Positions 24,583 through 33,752 of a DNA stretch of 52,266 bases are shown here, piece by piece. Below the pieces are notes generated by a model that searched no databases, was not told the origin of the DNA, and was given only the letters and a program-made list of their open reading frames with translations. Source of the stretch: an uncultured Bacteroidia bacterium. Its GTDB lineage: Bacteria > Bacteroidota > Bacteroidia > Bacteroidales > UBA932. Made by a program: the position numbers and the translations under genes. The DNA is taken from positions 1 to 52,266 of the forward strand of contig CADBFO010000013.1 of assembly GCA_902794005.1 (NCBI GenBank), given 5' to 3'. Position 1 is the stretch's first letter, and each line of letters starts with the position of its first letter.

Positions 24583-25776
24583 ATGACCCACAAGGCAACC
24601 CACGGCATCATTCATGGATTTGCGCTGCTGCATGCGGCCCTCACCGCCTTGTGCACTTCGCTGGGAATTGCCGACAGCCTGTTCCTCACCGCCCTTACGA
24701 TGGCCCTTGCCGTGATCATCTGCTTCCGGGAAAACCTTACGGTTGAAATTACCGTCACCTCCCTGATTCTGGTCAATATCATCGGCTTTGTCCTGGGCAG
24801 CCTGGCACCGGCGTTCTTCTTCGATTCCCTTCCCCCCGTCTGGCAGCACGTCCTTTCCACCTTTCTGGTCACGGAAATCCTGGGCTGGAGCCTCTATGCT
24901 TTCGCCCATCGGGTTTCCGGGGGAGGCGCCACCGGCTACGAAAGAGACCGGTCTTGGTACGAGAACGCCGGCTGGCTGGTATTCTGCATCGCCCTGGTGT
25001 TCGGCATCCGGGTGTATATCAACATCCATTACACCGGGAATCCTTTTGCCGACAATTCCGGGGCCACTCTCCTGTTGATTCTCACCACGGTGGTATCCTT
25101 GCTTTTCATGGTGAATTTCGCCCTCCAGATGCAGCGGGAAGCCACCAGGCAACGCACCAGACGGCACCAGGCCGAATTCCGTTACATGACCCTCAAGCAC
25201 CAGGTGAATCCCCACTTCCTGTTCAACAGCCTCAATGTCCTGGACTCCATCGTTCAGGAGGGAACCCGGCAGGAAGCCAGCGAATACATCCAGAAGATGT
25301 CCAGCCTCTACCGCTATCTGATGAAACAGGAAGGAAAGCGCCTGGTCCCCCTGGAAGGGGAGATCGCCTTTGCCAATACTTACCGTGAACTTATGCAGAT
25401 CCGTTTTCCGGAGGGACTCGTCTTCGAAGACCGCATGGGGCCGGTTCTGCCCGAAGGCTATATCGTCCCCTGCACCCTTCAGCTGCTGCTTGAGAATGCC
25501 GTAAAACACAATGTCATTTCTCCGGAGAGCCCACTGGTGATCACCGCTTCCTCCGACGGGCGTTCCATCACCCTGCAAAACAACCGCATCCCCAAACTGA
25601 CACCCGTCAGCCACACCGGCATCGGCCTGCAATACATACGAAACCAATACCGCGACATTGCCGGAAAAGAAATCCAAGTGCTCCAATCGGCTGATTCTTT
25701 TTCGGTTACCATTCCCATCGTTAGGGAATCCGAAGATTTTTTCCTACCTTTACGGAGCAAGAACAGCGCCCTATGA
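24583..25776 (+). CDS. Sensor histidine kinase, LytS/YehU type
   Basis: A 397-residue inner membrane kinase that would phosphorylate the LytTR regulator encoded next. Hydrophobic segments fill residues about 8-180 (five or six helices). A short linker rich in Arg/Gln leads to the His_kinase motif LKHQVNPHFLFNSLNVLDSI with the phosphorylated His. The ATPase part shows LQLLLENAVKHNVI (N box) and GIGLQYIRNQY (G box). No periplasmic sensor domain of size is visible, so the signal may be sensed in the membrane. It overlaps the regulator gene by four bases (ATGA) and starts almost directly after its promoter. Confidence 0.94.
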   Translation: MTHKATHGIIHGFALLHAALTALCTSLGIADSLFLTALTMALAVIICFRENLTVEITVTSLILVNIIGFVLGSLAPAFFFDSLPPVWQHVLSTFLVTEILGWSLYAFAHRVSGGGATGYERDRSWYENAGWLVFCIALVFGIRVYINIHYTGNPFADNSGATLLLILTTVVSLLFMVNFALQMQREATRQRTRRHQAEFRYMTLKHQVNPHFLFNSLNVLDSIVQEGTRQEASEYIQKMSSLYRYLMKQEGKRLVPLEGEIAFANTYRELMQIRFPEGLVFEDRMGPVLPEGYIVPCTLQLLLENAVKHNVISPESPLVITASSDGRSITLQNNRIPKLTPVSHTGIGLQYIRNQYRDIAGKEIQVLQSADSFSVTIPIVRESEDFFLPLRSKNSAL

Positions 25777-26519
25777 AAGCACTCATCATCGAAGACGAAC
25801 TCCGCGCCCGCAAGCACATGGTGAATCTGCTCACCACCCACTTCCCCCAGATGGAAATCGTCGGGGAAACCGCTTCCGTCAAGGATTCCGTCCTATGGCT
25901 TTCCACCCATCCCGCTCCGGATGTCATCTTTATGGACGTGGAACTTTCCGACGGCAGCAGTTTCGATATTTTCTCCCATCTGGACGTTCCGTCACCGGTC
26001 ATCATGACCACCGCCTACGACCAGTACGCCGTCCATGCCTTCGAGGTAAACGCAGTGGACTACCTCCTCAAGCCCATCGGCCTGGAGGAGCTGCAGAGGG
26101 CCATTTCCCGCATCGCATCCGGTGAAGCCGTCAAACCCGCCAGCGAAGCGGTGCGCAGCATTCTGGCCCAGGCGCGCAAGGAAAAATTCCTCATCCGCTT
26201 CAACGACCGCATCGTCCCCATCCGCACGGCCGATATCGCCTATTTCTTCTCGGAGGACAAAAACACCTACCTGGTCACCCTGGCAGGGTCGTCCTATGTG
26301 CTGGATGAGTCCCTGGACGCCCTGGCCGGCGACCTGGAGCCGTCTGATTTCTTCCGCATTTCCCGGAGCTGCATCATCTCCGAACAAGTGATTGACAGCA
26401 TCTCCAAGCTCATCGGCGGACGTCTCCGCATTTCCCTCCGCCAGGACATCCCCGCCCTTACCGACTTCACCGTCTCCCGCGCCCGCGTGGATGATTTCCT
26501 GACCTGGCTGGAGCGATAA
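25773..26519 (+). CDS. Response regulator with LytTR DNA-binding domain
   Basis: A 248-residue cytoplasmic transcription factor. The receiver domain (about 1-120) has acidic residues E7-D8, phosphoacceptor Asp55 in VIFMDVELSDG, Thr in MTTAYD and Lys in DYLLKP. The LytTR domain (about 145-245) shows FLIRFNDRIVPIRTADIAYF and FFRISRSCIISEQVIDSI. Its likely targets include nearby envelope genes, since the lipid A deacylase gene begins 84 bases downstream on the same strand. Kinase and regulator are translationally coupled. Confidence 0.95.
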   Translation: MKALIIEDELRARKHMVNLLTTHFPQMEIVGETASVKDSVLWLSTHPAPDVIFMDVELSDGSSFDIFSHLDVPSPVIMTTAYDQYAVHAFEVNAVDYLLKPIGLEELQRAISRIASGEAVKPASEAVRSILAQARKEKFLIRFNDRIVPIRTADIAYFFSEDKNTYLVTLAGSSYVLDESLDALAGDLEPSDFFRISRSCIISEQVIDSISKLIGGRLRISLRQDIPALTDFTVSRARVDDFLTWLER

Positions 26520-26603
26520 ATTGCAAATTTGGGAAGTTTTTTTGCCAATTTGAGACATCCGTTCCGGCAAGAGAAGCTATTTTCGCAAAAAATCTTTTGT
26601 ATT

Positions 26604-27740
26604 ATGGGAAAAAAACGATGGATAGTCTGTGCCCTGATGTCGCTTGCCCTTGCAGCCCCGGCACAAAATATCAGTTTCCGCGGAGGCGCCAGCACCATGC
26701 TCTATGACGAAACCTACTTTCCCGGCCTGTACGGGGAAGGGGTCTCCCCCGTTTTCCCCTCCTTCAGCGCCAGGGTGGGATGGCAGGATATGAGCGGCTC
26801 TCCCTTTGCGGCGCTTTGCAAGCATCCCGAAATCGGGCTTAACTTTCAGGTCGATGCCCTCTCGGCCTTCAAGACCGCAAAAAGCCCCGGGATAGGGAAC
26901 ATTTACAGTTTGCACGGGTATTTCGACCGTCCCGTCCTGGTGGCCGGCCGCTTCAGCCTGGGTTATACGCTGGGACTGGGGCTGGCGATGAGTTTCAGTA
27001 ATCTTTATGGGAGCAACCCGGCCAACTGGCTGCTCTCCACACCGGCCAATGTGCGCATTTCCCTGGGCATCAACACCAAGGTATTTGTTTCCAAACGCGT
27101 TTTCATCGGTCTGGCTGCCTCTTTCAACCATAGCTCCAACGGGGCCGTCAAGTTCCCCAACCGGGGCGTGAACGCCTTTGAATTCTCCCTGCTGGCCGGC
27201 ATGAAAAACCGGCCTTCCAACGCTGACGCAGCAGAGATCGAGGACGACGGCTTCCGCCGGAAATTCGTCTTCGAGCTGCAGCTCACCGGCGGCGTAATGA
27301 GCAACGAGGCCTATTTTGAGTACCGCCTGGAAAAGGACGGGGTATGGGACAATGTCTATCGGCCCAAATGGTCCGTTCAGGGTGCGGCGCTGTATCAATA
27401 TGCCCGGATGCACGCATCGGGCCTGGGTGTCGATATGTTCGTGACCCCTTTCTGCGACGAAATCGCCCGCTACGACGGTCGGGATACCGCCTACACCCCC
27501 GTCTCGGTGGGCATCAGCCTCCTTCACGAGGCGCGCTACCGCAACCTGGCGTTGATGGTGGGCGTGGGCCGATACCTTTACGACAATGACGGCCTGGCCC
27601 GCAACAAAAAGTACTACCAGCTGGTGAATGTGCGCTACCATCTGCCGCAGCTATGGGGGATGTTTGTGGGATGCACCCTCAAGGCCCACAAGTTCCGGGC
27701 GGCGGAAAGTGTTCAATTCTGCCTGGGGAAACGATTCTAA
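26604..27740 (+). CDS. PagL-like lipid A 3-O-deacylase / acyloxyacyl hydrolase
   Basis: A 378-residue outer membrane protein with a signal peptide (MGKKRWIVCALMSLALAAPA) and alternating barrel-strand patterns. The block FNHSSNGAVKFPNRGVNAFE contains the His-x-Ser pair of PagL enzymes (His176, Ser178 here), with Glu193 a possible third residue; the spacing to this Glu differs slightly from Pseudomonas PagL. The family removes an acyl chain from lipid A. Bacteroidota members are longer than the roughly 170-residue PagL, as here. The ATG at 26604 is chosen because it gives a clean signal peptide. The next gene starts with GTG directly after its stop. Confidence 0.82.
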   Translation: MGKKRWIVCALMSLALAAPAQNISFRGGASTMLYDETYFPGLYGEGVSPVFPSFSARVGWQDMSGSPFAALCKHPEIGLNFQVDALSAFKTAKSPGIGNIYSLHGYFDRPVLVAGRFSLGYTLGLGLAMSFSNLYGSNPANWLLSTPANVRISLGINTKVFVSKRVFIGLAASFNHSSNGAVKFPNRGVNAFEFSLLAGMKNRPSNADAAEIEDDGFRRKFVFELQLTGGVMSNEAYFEYRLEKDGVWDNVYRPKWSVQGAALYQYARMHASGLGVDMFVTPFCDEIARYDGRDTAYTPVSVGISLLHEARYRNLALMVGVGRYLYDNDGLARNKKYYQLVNVRYHLPQLWGMFVGCTLKAHKFRAAESVQFCLGKRF

Positions 27741-29723
27741 GTGAAGCGCATCCTTCATATCCTGCTCTGTGTGCTGTGCCTTGCGGCATCGGCCCTGAGC
27801 GGATATGCCCAGACGGAGCCCCCGCTGCAGCTTGACAGCATCGTCGTGTCCACCACGGGGAAGGAAATCCTTCTCAAGGATCCCCTCGGGCACGCCGCCC
27901 GCGTGAACTTGGACCAGATCGAGGCCTTCCCGTCCCTTCTGGGAAATGCCGATCCCCTCCGCTTTGCCCAGATGCTGCCCAGCATGCAAAGCACCTCCGA
28001 GCTGGATGCCGGCATCCACATCCAGGGCTGCGAACACCAGCACAACCTGATCGCCCTGGACGGGATTCCCATTTACGGCGCCACCCACCTGATGGGCCTT
28101 TTCTCCGTCTTCAACCCCAGCCATTTCAAATCCATGACCTACAGCACGGCGGCCGTGGGGGAAAACCGCCTGGGCGGGATTCTGGATATGCAGACACAGG
28201 TTTCCGCCCCGCGTGAGTGGGGCGTGGACGCCTCGCTGGGGCTTATCAGCGTGCAGGGAACGGCGAAGGCCCCGTTGGGGAAGAAAGCGGGGGTTCTGCT
28301 CTCGGCCCGGCGCTCGCTCCTGGACCTGTTTTTCGGGAATGCCATCCAACTGGACAAGATTACGATGGGCTACCGCTTTTCCGACTACAACGGCACGTTC
28401 ATCTGGCACCCGACATCCCGCGACAAGGTTTCTCTGGACTTTTACTATGGAGGGGACCGCTTGCATTCCTCCACCAACGAATTGGGGCTGGACCTGCATT
28501 GGAACAACCTCCTTGGATCCCTCAAATGGACCCGCGGGGCTTTTCGGCAGTCGCTTTATTATACGGGCTGCGTCCTGGATCTGTCCCTGGACGAGCAGGG
28601 GAAGCGTGTGCTGCTCCCGTCCCGGATCGGCACCGCGGGATACAAGGCTTTCTGGGAAAAGGGAGGTCTGCAGCTGAAGGCCGATATTGCCATGCACCAT
28701 ATCCGGCCCCAGACACCCGCCGTCGTGGATTCGGGCATTGATTTCGGGACCGATGAGAACTTCCATGCCTGGGAAAACGGCATCAGTGCCAGCTGGAACG
28801 GGCATCTGGGCTATCACTTTCATTATACGGCCGGATTGGGGGCACAGTGGTATCTGTCTCCGGAAGGGAAATCCCACTTCGGACTGTCTCCGCAACTGGC
28901 CGGCACCTGGTCCCTCCCCGGGGAGAGAACGCTGCAGCTGCGCAGCGGCATCCGCCACCAGTACCTTTTCCAGACCGGACTTTCCAACATCGGCTTCCCT
29001 TCCGAATTCTGGCTTCCCGCCGGAAAGTACAGCAAGCCCCAATGGACGGCCGAAGCCCTTCTCTCCTATGAAAAAAGCTGGATGAAGGGCCAATGGAGTT
29101 TCAGCGCCGAACTGTATTACCGCCACCTGGGCAACCAGCTGGACTACACCGGCGGCGTGATGGAATTCCTGGACGGTTCCTACACCCTTGACGGGGCGCT
29201 CCAGCGCGGCAGCGGCCGCAATTACGGACTCAATCTGATGCTTTCCAAAACTGCCGGCAAGTTCACCGGCTGGGTGGCCTTCGCGGCCGGACGGAGCCTC
29301 CGGACCTTTGACGGGGAAACCCGGCCCTCGGACCACGAGCGCCTGGTGGAGCTGAACGTGGTGGCCTCGTACCGGGTAGGGCCATGGGATTTCGGCGGCT
29401 CTTTCATCTGCGCCGGCGGCACGCCGTTCTCCGAGCCGCAGGAGTATTATATGGTGGGCAGCCAGCTGGTGGCCGTTTTCAACGGACAGAACAACGGAAG
29501 GCTGGAGCCGTATGTAAGGCTGGACCTGAGCACCCGCTTCCACTTCCGCAGCCGGGGACGCCTGCAGCACGGCCTCAACCTTTCCGTTTACAATGTCCTG
29601 GCCCGGAAACAGGAGATGTACCGCACCATCGAATGCCGGCGCCGCCTGGTTCAGTGGAACTACAAGTCCATGTACCTGGGAATCAGCATTATCCCATCCC
29701 TTTCTTATTACCTGAAATTCTGA
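27741..29723 (+). CDS. Small TonB-dependent receptor-like protein
   Basis: A 660-residue outer membrane protein starting with GTG immediately after the deacylase stop. It has a signal peptide ending GYAQ, a TonB-box-like LDSIVVSTTGKE, a plug with LRFAQMLPSMQSTSELDAGI, IALDGIPIYGATHLMGLFS and NRLGGILDMQTQ, then a barrel that ends SIIPSLSYYLKF with a terminal Phe. It lacks the carboxypeptidase-D-like domain common in such receptors. Bacteroidota receptors of this size are often paired with DUF4249 lipoproteins, as in this locus. The ligand is unknown. Confidence 0.88.
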   Translation: MKRILHILLCVLCLAASALSGYAQTEPPLQLDSIVVSTTGKEILLKDPLGHAARVNLDQIEAFPSLLGNADPLRFAQMLPSMQSTSELDAGIHIQGCEHQHNLIALDGIPIYGATHLMGLFSVFNPSHFKSMTYSTAAVGENRLGGILDMQTQVSAPREWGVDASLGLISVQGTAKAPLGKKAGVLLSARRSLLDLFFGNAIQLDKITMGYRFSDYNGTFIWHPTSRDKVSLDFYYGGDRLHSSTNELGLDLHWNNLLGSLKWTRGAFRQSLYYTGCVLDLSLDEQGKRVLLPSRIGTAGYKAFWEKGGLQLKADIAMHHIRPQTPAVVDSGIDFGTDENFHAWENGISASWNGHLGYHFHYTAGLGAQWYLSPEGKSHFGLSPQLAGTWSLPGERTLQLRSGIRHQYLFQTGLSNIGFPSEFWLPAGKYSKPQWTAEALLSYEKSWMKGQWSFSAELYYRHLGNQLDYTGGVMEFLDGSYTLDGALQRGSGRNYGLNLMLSKTAGKFTGWVAFAAGRSLRTFDGETRPSDHERLVELNVVASYRVGPWDFGGSFICAGGTPFSEPQEYYMVGSQLVAVFNGQNNGRLEPYVRLDLSTRFHFRSRGRLQHGLNLSVYNVLARKQEMYRTIECRRRLVQWNYKSMYLGISIIPSLSYYLKF

Positions 29724-29727
29724 TGCC

Positions 29728-30552
29728 ATGAGAAAACACCTGCTTCTTCCGCTTGCCGCGCTGGTCTTCTGCCACTGTTCCAAAGAGACGGTGCCGGAAG
29801 GGAATCTGGTCGTGGACGGCTGGATAGAGAACGGACGGCCTCCGGTGGTTATGCTCACCCGGTCCATTGTGGTGGGAAAGCAGAAACAGTGGGATATGGA
29901 AGACATGGCGGGCCGTGTCATTACCGATGCCCGGGTGACGGTGAGCGACGGGGAAAAGGAATACGTCCTTACGGGGATGCCCAGCGAAGAACATTTTCCT
30001 CCCTTTGTCTATTCCACCACCGGCCTTCTGGGAGAGCCAGGGAAAAGCTATACCCTGACGGTCCGCAGCGGGGAGCGGGAGGCCACGGCACGGGTAGCCC
30101 TTCCCCGGACGGCAGAGATGGACCGGCTGGAGCCCCTGCCCATGGAGGGGGGCGGCTATGCCATCCGCTGCCGTTTCAAACCCCTCAAGGGCCAGTATTA
30201 TGGCTTTTTCACCCGGCGGGAGGGAAAAGAACTGATGTTCCTGCCGGCCTTCATGTCCCTTGTGAACGGGGACACGGCCGCCCCGGAAATGGAAATGATC
30301 CTCACCTCCGGGGTGGACATCACCTCCTCTTCCCGGCACAAGATGTATTTTGAATCCGGGGAGACGGTTTCCGTGCGCTTTTGCACCATCGAACGCGAGG
30401 TCTATGAATTCTGGAAAGGCTACGAGGACGCCTGGCTTTTCACCCACAATCCCTTCTTCCCTGTTTCTTCGGATGTCCCGAGCAACATCCGCGGCGGCTA
30501 TGGCCTCTGGGCCGGATACAGCTCCACCTATTACCAGCTTACCATCCCCTGA
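29728..30552 (+). CDS. DUF4249 family lipoprotein
   Basis: A 274-residue protein of a family of unknown function that is almost always encoded next to a TonB-dependent receptor. The N-terminus LVVDGWIENGRPPVVMLTRS and the middle TDARVTVSDGEKEYVLT are typical; the end is GGYGLWAGYSSTYYQLTIP. The signal region MRKHLLLPLAALVFCHCSKE has two cysteines but no classical lipobox (Phe-Cys-His-Cys in place of Leu-Ala-Gly-Cys), so lipidation is uncertain. It starts five bases after the receptor stop. Confidence 0.82.
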   Translation: MRKHLLLPLAALVFCHCSKETVPEGNLVVDGWIENGRPPVVMLTRSIVVGKQKQWDMEDMAGRVITDARVTVSDGEKEYVLTGMPSEEHFPPFVYSTTGLLGEPGKSYTLTVRSGEREATARVALPRTAEMDRLEPLPMEGGGYAIRCRFKPLKGQYYGFFTRREGKELMFLPAFMSLVNGDTAAPEMEMILTSGVDITSSSRHKMYFESGETVSVRFCTIEREVYEFWKGYEDAWLFTHNPFFPVSSDVPSNIRGGYGLWAGYSSTYYQLTIP

Positions 30553-30605
30553 GGCTGCGTTTTTCGGCCCTTCATGCCACCCCCGCACGACGACGCCATA
30601 AAAGG

Positions 30606-30715
30606 GGGGTGGCTTCCAAGCGCCTGATACTCAATACGTTACCAATAATCCTCTGCGCTTTTTGCGCAGAGGATTTCACATAAACGACTAATAATCAACG
30701 TATTGGCAGCCACCG
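30606..30715. repeat. Nested hairpin element, copy A
   Basis: The core is a perfect hairpin AATCCTCTGCGC-TTTTT-GCGCAGAGGATT (30647-30675). Further out CAATACGTT (30632-30640) pairs with AACGTATTG (30697-30705), and GGTGGCTTCCAA (30608-30619) nearly pairs with TTGGCAGCCACC (30703-30714). A second copy lies at 49893-50001. There is no T-run downstream, so it is not a simple terminator. Confidence 0.8.
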
Positions 30716-30722
30716 CAAAAGT

Positions 30723-30779
30723 CCCGCCTGATCAAGAACAACCCGCCTAATCAAGAACAACCCGCCTGATCAAGAACAA
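30723..30779. repeat. Three tandem 19-base repeats
   Basis: The unit CCCGCCTGATCAAGAACAA is repeated three times head to tail; the middle copy has CCTAATC instead of CCTGATC. It begins eight bases after the nested hairpin. Confidence 0.85.
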
Positions 30780-30855
30780 GTATTATGCGTCCCACGGACA
30801 GGTTGCCCGCCTGGCAAAACTTCCTCCGGATGAGGTGAACGCCGGTTGCGAAGGA

Positions 30856-31764
30856 TCAGATCAAATAGACACAAAAGCCCACGCCCATCAGAAGGCACAG
30901 GAGGAAGGTGGAGATGACCAGCAGCGGAAGGGCTGGGTCCAGGGCGCGTTCTACGCGGGTCCATACCATATACAGATGTCTCACGTAAAGAGGAAGGGTA
31001 AGCACCCACATCCAATGCCAGACGGAAGGCCAGCAAAGCAGGCAGTAAACCGCCATGCACACCCAGCCCAGGCCGATCAGCACCGTCTGGTAAATGCGGG
31101 CCCTGTCCAGCCCCAGTTTGAGGGCCACGGTCGTACGCGTCGCCGCATCCGTCTTCATGTCGCGGATGTTGTTCACATTCAGTACGCCCACCGAGAAAAA
31201 GCCCACGGCCGATGCCGGCAGCAGCAGCTTCCAGTGCAAGCCGAGCCCCCGGGTGCAAACGAAATAGGCACCCAGCACGGCCACCAGGCCGAAGAACAGG
31301 AACACATAGATGTCTCCCTTGGCACGATAGCCATAAGGGTTATGGCCCAGGGTATATTTCATGGCGGCCGCTATGGCGCCGGCGCCAAGCATCAGGACCA
31401 GGATGGGCGTGAGGTCGCGGAGCGTGCCAAAGGCCCTCCAGGTCATGGCCGTTCCGAACACGATGCAAAGCCCGACGAAAAGGCCGATGAGCAGTTTCAT
31501 TTCCGGGATGGTCATCTCCCCGCCGTTGAGGCTGTACTGAGGCCCTTCCCGCTGCGCGGTGTCTGTACCCTGAAGCACGTCTCCGAGTTCGTTGGAAAGG
31601 TTGGAAAGAATCTGTAAACAAATGGTAGTAAGCGCGATAAGGACGGCTGTCCAAGGGTCGACTTTCCAGTCGGCCACGGCCAGGAGGATGCCCAGCAGCA
31701 CACCCGCCATAGAGAGCGGAAGGGTGCGCAGACGCATGGATTTGAAAGCGGCTTTCAGTGTCAT
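30856..31764 (-). CDS. menA: 1,4-dihydroxy-2-naphthoate polyprenyltransferase
   Basis: A 302-residue inner membrane enzyme of the UbiA superfamily that attaches the polyprenyl chain during menaquinone synthesis. It has about eight hydrophobic segments and the two Asp-rich sites: NELGDVLQGTD in the first half and NNIRDMKTD in the second. The opening SMRLRTLPLSMAGVLLG is typical of MenA. The start at 31764 (MTLKAAF) lies five bases after a perfect -7 box TAACTTTG, so the longer frame beginning at 31800 would start upstream of transcription and is rejected. Other men genes are not in the window. Confidence 0.93.
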   Translation of the reverse strand: MTLKAAFKSMRLRTLPLSMAGVLLGILLAVADWKVDPWTAVLIALTTICLQILSNLSNELGDVLQGTDTAQREGPQYSLNGGEMTIPEMKLLIGLFVGLCIVFGTAMTWRAFGTLRDLTPILVLMLGAGAIAAAMKYTLGHNPYGYRAKGDIYVFLFFGLVAVLGAYFVCTRGLGLHWKLLLPASAVGFFSVGVLNVNNIRDMKTDAATRTTVALKLGLDRARIYQTVLIGLGWVCMAVYCLLCWPSVWHWMWVLTLPLYVRHLYMVWTRVERALDPALPLLVISTFLLCLLMGVGFCVYLI

Positions 31765-31769
31765 GGGCG

Positions 31770-31777
31770 CAAAGTTA
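31770..31777 (-). promoter_or_regulatory. menA -7 box
   Basis: Minus-strand TAACTTTG ends five bases before the menA ATG. No clear -33 TTG is seen at the right distance. Confidence 0.6.
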
Positions 31778-31877
31778 GCAAAAATAAGCGTCCCATGCAC
31801 GAAAAGGGGCGCTTTGGTGCACGGGGAATCAAGATGTACCGAAGAATCTGGAGGTGAGAAGGGCCGTCGAGGGGGAC

Positions 31878-33665
31878 TCAGTCCAGTTTCAGGACAGCCA
31901 TGAAGGCGCTCTGGGGCACCTGCACGGTGCCTATCTGGCGCATCCGCTTCTTGCCTTCCTTCTGCTTTTCCAAAAGCTTGCGTTTACGGGTGACGTCACC
32001 GCCGTAGCACTTGGCCGTCACATCCTTACGCACCTGACGGACGGTCTCGCGGGCGATGATCTTGGCCCCGATGGCCGCCTGCACGGCAATGTCGAACTGC
32101 TGGCGGGGAATCAGGTCTTTCAGTTTGAGACAGATCTTGCGGCCGAAATCATAGGCATGATCCTCGTGGATGAGGGTGGAAAGGGCATCGGCCGGATCTC
32201 CGTTCAAAAGAATATCCAGTTTCACCAGACGGGCCGGGCGGAAATCCGTGACATGATAGTCGAAGGAAGCATAGCCCTTGGAGATGGACTTGAGCTTGTC
32301 GTAGAAGTCGAAGACCACCTCGCTGAGCGGCAGGTCATAATTGAGCTCCACGCGGTCGGTGGTGATGTAATGCTGGCCGATGAGCGTTCCCCGCTTGTCC
32401 ATGCACAGTTTCATGATGGGGCCGTAGAAATCGGCCTTTGTGATAATCTGGGCGCGGATGTAGGGCTCTTCGATGTGGTCCACCACCGAGGCCGGCGGAA
32501 GGCCGGAAGGGTTGTGAACATCCACCACTTCTCCCTTGGTGGTGTACACCTTGTACGACACGTTGGGAACGGTTGTGATGACATCCATGTTGAACTCGCG
32601 GAACAGGCGTTCCTGCACGATTTCCAGGTGCAGCAGGCCCAGGAAACCGCAGCGGAAGCCGAAGCCGAGGGCGAGCGAACTCTCGGGTTCGTAGGTGAAG
32701 GAAGCGTCGTTGAGCTGGAATTTCTCCAGCGTGGCGCGCAGCTCTTCGAACTTGGCGGCCTCGACCGGATACAGGCCGGCGAACACCATGGGTTTCACTT
32801 CTTCGAAGCCGGCAATGGCCTGCGCACAGGGGCGTTCCACATGGGTGATGGTATCTCCCACCTTCACCTCCACGGCGGCCTTGATGCCCGTGATGATATA
32901 GCCGACATCCCCCGCACGGACCTCTCCGGTGGGGTTGAGCTTGAGTTTCAGATTGCCGATTTCCTCGGCCTCATATTCATTGCCGGTAGAGAAGAACTTC
33001 ACTTTGTCTCCTTTGCGGATGGTTCCGTTCACCACCTTGAAATAGGCGATGATGCCACGGAACGAGTTGAAGACCGAGTCGAAGATAAGGGCCTGGAGCG
33101 GGGCCTCAGGGTCCCCTTTGGGGCAGGGCACCTTGTCCACGATGGCATCCAGCACCGCCTGTACGCCCTCGCCCGTCCGGGCCGATACCCGCAGGACTTC
33201 CTCCGGGTCGCAGCCCAGCAGGTCGCACACCTGGTCCTGGACCACCTCCGGCTGGGCGCTGTCCATGTCAATCTTGTTGAGCACGGGGATAATCTCCAAT
33301 CCATGGTCGATGGCCTGGTACAGGTTGGAAATGGTCTGGGCCTGAATACCTTGCGAAGCATCCACCACCAGAAGGGCCCCTTCGCAGGAAGCGATGGAAC
33401 GCGACACCTCATAAGAGAAGTCCACATGGCCGGGCGTATCAATCAGATTGAGCCGGTAAACCTCCCCGTCCCGGACGTAATCCATCTGGATGGCGTGACT
33501 CTTGATGGTAATGCCCTTCTCCTTCTCCAGGTCCATGTCGTCCAGGACCTGATTTTCCATTTCCCGGTCGCTCAGCGTACGGGTGAGTTCCAGAAGACGG
33601 TCTGCCAGGGTGGACTTGCCATGGTCGATGTGTGCGATGATGCAAAAGTTGCGGATATTCTTCAT
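31878..33665 (-). CDS. lepA: Elongation factor 4 (LepA)
   Basis: A 595-residue translation GTPase that back-translocates or remodels stalled ribosomes, mostly cytoplasmic. GTPase motifs are [35 protein letters not shown] and [11 protein letters not shown]. The C-terminal LepA hallmark is [20 protein letters not shown] with the end [17 protein letters not shown]. The open frame continues far upstream, but [12 protein letters not shown] at 33665 is the family start and lies six bases after a -7 box TATCTTTG. It is divergent from the sigma factor gene, and the two promoters are only about 20 bases apart. Confidence 0.98.
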   Translation of the reverse strand: MKNIRNFCIIAHIDHGKSTLADRLLELTRTLSDREMENQVLDDMDLEKEKGITIKSHAIQMDYVRDGEVYRLNLIDTPGHVDFSYEVSRSIASCEGALLVVDASQGIQAQTISNLYQAIDHGLEIIPVLNKIDMDSAQPEVVQDQVCDLLGCDPEEVLRVSARTGEGVQAVLDAIVDKVPCPKGDPEAPLQALIFDSVFNSFRGIIAYFKVVNGTIRKGDKVKFFSTGNEYEAEEIGNLKLKLNPTGEVRAGDVGYIITGIKAAVEVKVGDTITHVERPCAQAIAGFEEVKPMVFAGLYPVEAAKFEELRATLEKFQLNDASFTYEPESSLALGFGFRCGFLGLLHLEIVQERLFREFNMDVITTVPNVSYKVYTTKGEVVDVHNPSGLPPASVVDHIEEPYIRAQIITKADFYGPIMKLCMDKRGTLIGQHYITTDRVELNYDLPLSEVVFDFYDKLKSISKGYASFDYHVTDFRPARLVKLDILLNGDPADALSTLIHEDHAYDFGRKICLKLKDLIPRQQFDIAVQAAIGAKIIARETVRQVRKDVTAKCYGGDVTRKRKLLEKQKEGKKRMRQIGTVQVPQSAFMAVLKLD

Positions 33666-33671
33666 AGTCTG

Positions 33672-33679
33672 CAAAGATA
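33672..33679 (-). promoter_or_regulatory. lepA -7 box
   Basis: Minus-strand TATCTTTG ends six bases before the lepA ATG. The -33 position overlaps the divergent sigma factor promoter and shows no clear TTG. Confidence 0.6.
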
Positions 33680-33700
33680 ACGCAATTTGTGGAATTTGCC

Positions 33701-33708
33701 TATTTTTG
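33701..33708 (+). promoter_or_regulatory. -7 box of the ECF sigma operon
   Basis: TATTTTTG matches the -7 consensus 44 bases before the sigma factor ATG. No TTG is found at -33, so the promoter may need another factor. Confidence 0.5.
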
Positions 33709-33752
33709 TGGCACGGCTTGTGCAATATTGAAACGGCAAGTCCTTCATTTTC

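Larger units (their letters stand above)
30553..30855. other. Convergent intergenic region with nested hairpin and tandem repeats
   Basis: This 303-base gap lies between the DUF4249 gene and the convergent menA gene. It contains a nested palindromic element, then three tandem 19-base repeats. No coding sequence is seen. Confidence 0.75.

Noticed and set aside
30647-30675. Bidirectional terminator between the DUF4249 gene and menA
   Set aside because: The T-run is in the loop rather than after the stem, and the stem is nested in larger pairing arms shared with a distant copy.
30723-30779. CRISPR array
   Set aside because: The three 19-base repeats are directly adjacent with no spacers, and no cas genes are present.
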